NCBI GenBank assembly: GCA_002255105.1
Contig: NJEK01000003.1
Coordinates: 1-25,565 of the forward strand
DNA length: 25,565 bases
Source of the DNA: Candidatus Wolframiiraptor sp. EX4484-121
GTDB taxonomy: Archaea > Thermoproteota > Nitrososphaeria_A > Caldarchaeales > Wolframiiraptoraceae
Reading direction: 5' to 3'
The notes under the pieces were generated by a model, which saw only the letters and a list, made by a program, of their open reading frames with translations, had not been told where the DNA came from and did no database searches. Positions 22,750-25,565 of the stretch are shown here, piece by piece (position 1 is the first letter of the stretch; each line of letters begins with the position of its first letter). A program made the translations under genes and the position numbers.

Positions 22750-22822
22750 GCCCCACCACTTCCTTAAGCTCCTCGGAGGGAGGCGGAGCCTCGCTTTGAT
22801 GGGGGGTTGTCGGTGGTGGGGC
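22750..22822 (+). ncRNA. Candidate small structured RNA (H/ACA-guide-like hairpin)
   Basis: A 73-nt segment closed by a perfect 10-bp stem, GCCCCACCAC (22750-22759) with GTGGTGGGGC (22813-22822). Inside it an internal loop, a second helix (AGCTCC 22768-22773 with GGGGTT 22803-22808, using G-U pairs) and a GC-rich hairpin around GAGGC-GGA-GCCTC (22779-22791) can be drawn. GGA and TTGAT segments might form a kink-turn. ATA follows the closing stem at once, as an ANA box would in archaeal H/ACA guide RNAs. A TATA-like box lies at the right distance upstream. It is not a tRNA: no T-arm consensus. It could instead be a bidirectional 3'-end hairpin between pheT and the Topo VI A gene. Confidence 0.4.
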
Positions 22823-22845
22823 ATAACGTTAACCCATTCTCAAGG

Positions 22846-23937
22846 CTACCTCTTCTGTAGCTCCGCTAACCTCTCAGGCAAGAATTCCTTGACTATGAAG
22901 TCCAATCCGTATCTACTGAACGCCTCAAGCTCCGCCTTCCTCCTAATCTTCCAAAACTCCTTGAGCTCCCTCCTCCAGGGATCTCTCTGATATCTTGGAT
23001 CGACTTCGAGCTCCTTGATCCTCTTCAGGTCTCGGTCAGTTAGCTTCATCGAGGGTAGCCTATATCTCCGGATATCGCTCGGCCAGACCCCTGCCCAAAC
23101 CGCATCCGGGATGTTTATCCCCTTGATGTGCGCGCTTAAGGCCGATCCATGTATCAGGACGCTCGCGATGTGGACTCCATAGGGGTCGGCGTCGGTGAAG
23201 ACGTAGATTGGGAGATCTAGTTCATCGTGAAGCCTCCTGATCAGCTTCCTGCAGTTTCTCGGAGACTGGCCTGCGGTGTGGATCAATATCGCCTTATACT
23301 TCTTATCAGCGCCCTCCTCGACGAATCTGCTGAAGACGGCGCCCTTCTCTATCACGAAGACAAGTTCCGCATTACATCTAACGAATTCGGCCGTCGTCAG
23401 CGCAGGCCCTATCGCGAACCCATCTGGGTGGGCTGAGAGGTCTACCCGCTTACCCCTGAACCCCGGAACCGTGTACTCTATCGTTAGGTCTCCGTAGATC
23501 GACGCCCTCTCCTCCGGGAAGATGTGGAAGTCCTCCCTCGGGTGGTCTAGGAGGCATTCGAGCTGCATTATCATCTCATCGCTCTCATTCTGGTCGTCGA
23601 AGTCTATCCCCTCACCTATGGCCACGTAGTAGGTGTCCCTTAGGGTTGAGGTCTTCCCGGTCTTCAGGAGCTGCTTAGCGAAGGTGGCTATCCAGAGCAG
23701 TTGGGCGAATGGCCTGAGGTGTCTAATATTCTTGGTCGTCCTCTCGATCTTCCTACTCCCCAAGACATATTGCCTAAGATCCTCATCATAGATTATGTTT
23801 CTAGTGGTTCTGGCAGGTATCCTCAGCTCGGGAAACTTGCCATTCTCTATATCGGATACAACGATCTCCCCGAGCCTCCGAAGCTTCTTGAGCACGCCCC
23901 GCTTAACCCTATCGGCTTTGTAGATCTGCCTACTCAT
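22846..23937 (-). CDS. top6A: DNA topoisomerase VI subunit A (Spo11-like)
   Basis: The DNA-cleaving subunit of the type IIB topoisomerase that relaxes and decatenates DNA with subunit B. The 363 residues contain a winged-helix/5Y-CAP domain with the catalytic tyrosine in STLRDTYYVAIGEG (second Tyr, residue 104 expected as nucleophile) and a Toprim domain with E197 in LVFVIEKGAVFSRF and the metal motif DADPYG (D249, D251). The C-terminal part includes the family's IPDAVWAGVWPSDI and LTDRDLKRIKELEVDPRYQRDPWRRELKEF (read as LTDRDLKRIKEL). The length is typical. Subunit B, often adjacent, is not within the window on either side. It starts 48 nt after the ribonucleotide reductase stop on the same strand. 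Confidence 0.96.
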   Translation of the reverse strand: MSRQIYKADRVKRGVLKKLRRLGEIVVSDIENGKFPELRIPARTTRNIIYDEDLRQYVLGSRKIERTTKNIRHLRPFAQLLWIATFAKQLLKTGKTSTLRDTYYVAIGEGIDFDDQNESDEMIMQLECLLDHPREDFHIFPEERASIYGDLTIEYTVPGFRGKRVDLSAHPDGFAIGPALTTAEFVRCNAELVFVIEKGAVFSRFVEEGADKKYKAILIHTAGQSPRNCRKLIRRLHDELDLPIYVFTDADPYGVHIASVLIHGSALSAHIKGINIPDAVWAGVWPSDIRRYRLPSMKLTDRDLKRIKELEVDPRYQRDPWRRELKEFWKIRRKAELEAFSRYGLDFIVKEFLPERLAELQKR

Positions 23938-23985
23938 CCCCCTCCAACCGGAAGAGCCAACCTATTAAACCTAAGTTGACCATTT

Positions 23986-25565
23986 TTACGCGATGACGCA
24001 GCTCGCCCACCCGCAGTCTAGGCAACGGGCGCAGCCCTCTTGGTAAACTAGGTTCATGCCGTTGCATACCGGACATTTCTCGATCTTGAGCGTTGGATGC
24101 TTTGGCCCAGCCTCCTTCTCATTAGCCGCCTCCACCTCCCCCTCAGAGTACATCATCTCCACGACCCTCTTCCTACCCTCCTCCTTAACCTCTCCGACGC
24201 TTATTGCAGGAGGCTCTATCCCCAAGCTCTCCATGAGCTTAAGCGTGTTGTTCGGGGTCAAGGTTACGTATCTGTTGAGCCTCTGCGACGGGGTCACCAA
24301 GACCTGAACGGATCTGGAGGTGTCTCTATAGATAGTTAACCCCTTCAATCCGAGCTTGTGGGCGAATAGATATGCCTTCAGGACATCCTCGACCGTAACC
24401 CATGCGGGCATGTTTATGGTCTTGCTGACGGATGCGTCGATCCACTTCTGAAACTCGTATTGGGCTCTGACGTGATCCCACCATGGAATATCGTATGCCA
24501 CCAAGAACACCCTTCTAAGATCCTCCGGAACCTCCTCTAATCCCTGAACCGATCCGCCGTTCTCGGCTATCTTCTTCAGCATGGCGTCATTCAATAGCCC
24601 CCTCTCCTTCAACTGCCTCTCAAACTCCCTATCGATGTAGTAGAATGTCCCAACGGTCACCCTCTTCTCGTAGACTAGGGCGAACTGGGGCTCAAGTCCG
24701 GAGGAGACGTCGACGAGCATCGAGATGCTTCCGGTCGGAGCGACCGTCGTCACGTGGCTATTCCTAATTCCATGCTTCCTAATCTTCTCCACCAAGCCCC
24801 TCCAGTCGAGGGTCCACCACTCTTGATGATAGAATCCCTCAATCGGCATCCTCCCAGCTGGATAATCTGACTCCCAGTAGGCTGGGAATGGCCCCCTCTC
24901 CTCGGCGAGCTCGACGCTCCTCAAGTATGCGTGGTATGCTAGGAACTCGGCGAGCCTACTCATGAACTCGAACCCCTCTTCACTATTATACGGTATTCCG
25001 AGGGCGAATAATGCGTCCGCAACCCCCATCACCCCGAGGCCGATCCTCCTAGTCCTCTTAGTCTTGTACTCGATCATCTCTAATGGATACTTATTTACGT
25101 CTATGACGTTGTCGAGGAAGCTGACGGCGACCTTAATGGCCTCGGCAAACCCATCCCAGTCGAAGAACGCCTTTCCATAATCATCGAACTTTATGAACGC
25201 ATAGACGTTTAAGCTTCCGAGATTGCAGGACTCGAATGGATATAAGGGTTGTTCACCGCACGGGTTCGTCGACCTAATCTTCCCATACTTCCTCTCAAAG
25301 ACGTTATGCTTGTTTATGTTGTCGAGGAATAGGACCCCTGGCTCGGCGGATTTCCAGGCAGCCTCAGCTATGCTTCTAAACAGCCTGACAGGGTCCACGG
25401 TCTTCCAGACCTTTCCATCCCTCGGATTTATCAGTGGATATGGCTTCTTCTCCTCATAATATTTCCAGAAGTCTGGTGAGATTAGGACGGAGATGTTGAA
25501 GTTCTCTAGGAAGCCCTCCTTCTCCTTCGAGTGGATGAATGTCTCTATGTCTGGATGCCATATCT
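23986..25565 (-). CDS. Adenosylcobalamin-dependent (class II) ribonucleotide reductase, C-terminal part (partial)
   Basis: Reduces ribonucleotides to deoxyribonucleotides using a B12-derived thiyl radical. The frame stays open to the right edge (525 residues visible); the GTG near 25398 is internal. Visible marks: IWHPDIETFIHSKEKEGFLENFNISVLIS at the edge (read as WHPDIETFI and NFNISV), the active-site loop STNPCGEQPLYPFESCNLGS with the catalytic Cys, VMGVADALFALGIPY, and VTTVAPTGSISMLVDVSSGLEPQF (read as APTGSISML), and a C-terminal zinc-finger-like tail with CPVCNGMN and CARCLDCGWASC. This tail, with its thioredoxin-reducible cysteines, fits NrdJ-type enzymes. No intein is seen in the visible part. 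The N-terminal region with any allosteric cone is outside the window. Confidence 0.93.
   Translation of the reverse strand, partial: IWHPDIETFIHSKEKEGFLENFNISVLISPDFWKYYEEKKPYPLINPRDGKVWKTVDPVRLFRSIAEAAWKSAEPGVLFLDNINKHNVFERKYGKIRSTNPCGEQPLYPFESCNLGSLNVYAFIKFDDYGKAFFDWDGFAEAIKVAVSFLDNVIDVNKYPLEMIEYKTKRTRRIGLGVMGVADALFALGIPYNSEEGFEFMSRLAEFLAYHAYLRSVELAEERGPFPAYWESDYPAGRMPIEGFYHQEWWTLDWRGLVEKIRKHGIRNSHVTTVAPTGSISMLVDVSSGLEPQFALVYEKRVTVGTFYYIDREFERQLKERGLLNDAMLKKIAENGGSVQGLEEVPEDLRRVFLVAYDIPWWDHVRAQYEFQKWIDASVSKTINMPAWVTVEDVLKAYLFAHKLGLKGLTIYRDTSRSVQVLVTPSQRLNRYVTLTPNNTLKLMESLGIEPPAISVGEVKEEGRKRVVEMMYSEGEVEAANEKEAGPKHPTLKIEKCPVCNGMNLVYQEGCARCLDCGWASCVIA

Noticed and set aside
22750..22822. tRNA gene, from a 73-nt length and a strong terminal stem
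   Set aside because: There is no TTCRA-type T-loop, no T8 and no anticodon arm; the closing stem is 10 bp rather than 7.
25398..25398. Ribonucleotide reductase starting at the GTG near 25398
   Set aside because: The frame continues upstream to the window edge with conserved class II reductase sequence (WHPDIETFI, NFNISV), so this GTG is internal.

Overview
The window is a gene-dense piece of an archaeal chromosome. Archaeal markers are spread across it: geranylgeranylglyceryl phosphate synthase, TFB, an Elf1-type elongation factor, archaeal primase small subunit and GINS, Topo VI subunit A, an archaeal-size PheT, a Clp1/Grc3-type RNA kinase and an archaeal-type Rqc2/NEMF. Elf1 and Clp1 point towards the TACK side (Thermoproteota in the broad sense). 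Heavy use of AGG/AGA for Arg and GAG/AAG in the proteins fits a thermophile. I cannot name the lineage. Many genes have a TATA-like box about 25-30 nt before the start codon, which suggests leaderless transcripts. Genes inside operons more often show a GGTGA/GAGGTGA-type ribosome site.

Layout. 1-1404 (minus): 5' end of an M29 aminopeptidase, GGGP synthase, Elf1-like factor. 1487-3330 (plus): a RuvC/YqgF-like protein coupled to a Clp1/Grc3 kinase. 3327-6715 (minus): GINS, primase small subunit, an unlisted 37-residue membrane peptide just upstream of primase, and glycerate 2-kinase. 6795-7865 (plus): hexapeptide acyltransferase and eIF1/SUI1. 7862-8785 (minus): TFB. 8786-9475: a gene-poor stretch of about 690 nt with hairpins, a possible small membrane-protein gene and possible coding debris. 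9476-13286 (plus): Rqc2/NEMF, CBS-zinc-ribbon protein, Mut7-C nuclease and an unusual uracil-DNA glycosylase. 13448-15523 (plus): KDG kinase and a KDPG aldolase fused to a VOC/glyoxalase-fold domain, both bacterial in look. 15679-18023 (plus): AMMECR1 protein, MurG-like glycosyltransferase, and a stand-alone AAA-associated domain. 18020-21028 (minus): ABC ATPase, fused double permease, thioredoxin. 21046-22722 (plus): PheT. 22750-22822: a strongly self-complementary segment with its own TATA-like box, a candidate non-coding RNA. 22846-25565 (minus): Topo VI A and the C-terminal part of a class II ribonucleotide reductase.

How the genes work together. Replication and DNA-supply functions (GINS, PriS, Topo VI A, RNR) and basal expression factors (TFB, Elf1, eIF1, PheT, Clp1) make up most of the window. 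KDG kinase and KDPG aldolase form the lower half of an Entner-Doudoroff route, and glycerate 2-kinase could serve a parallel branch. The Rqc2-CBS-Mut7C-UDG run puts ribosome quality control beside an RNase-like and a DNA-repair-like protein. I saw no CRISPR array, insertion sequence, tRNA or rRNA. The points most worth following up are the candidate RNA at 22750-22822, the aldolase-VOC fusion with palindromes before its operon, the atypical UDG with its extra cysteine-containing tail, and the small membrane ORF before primase.
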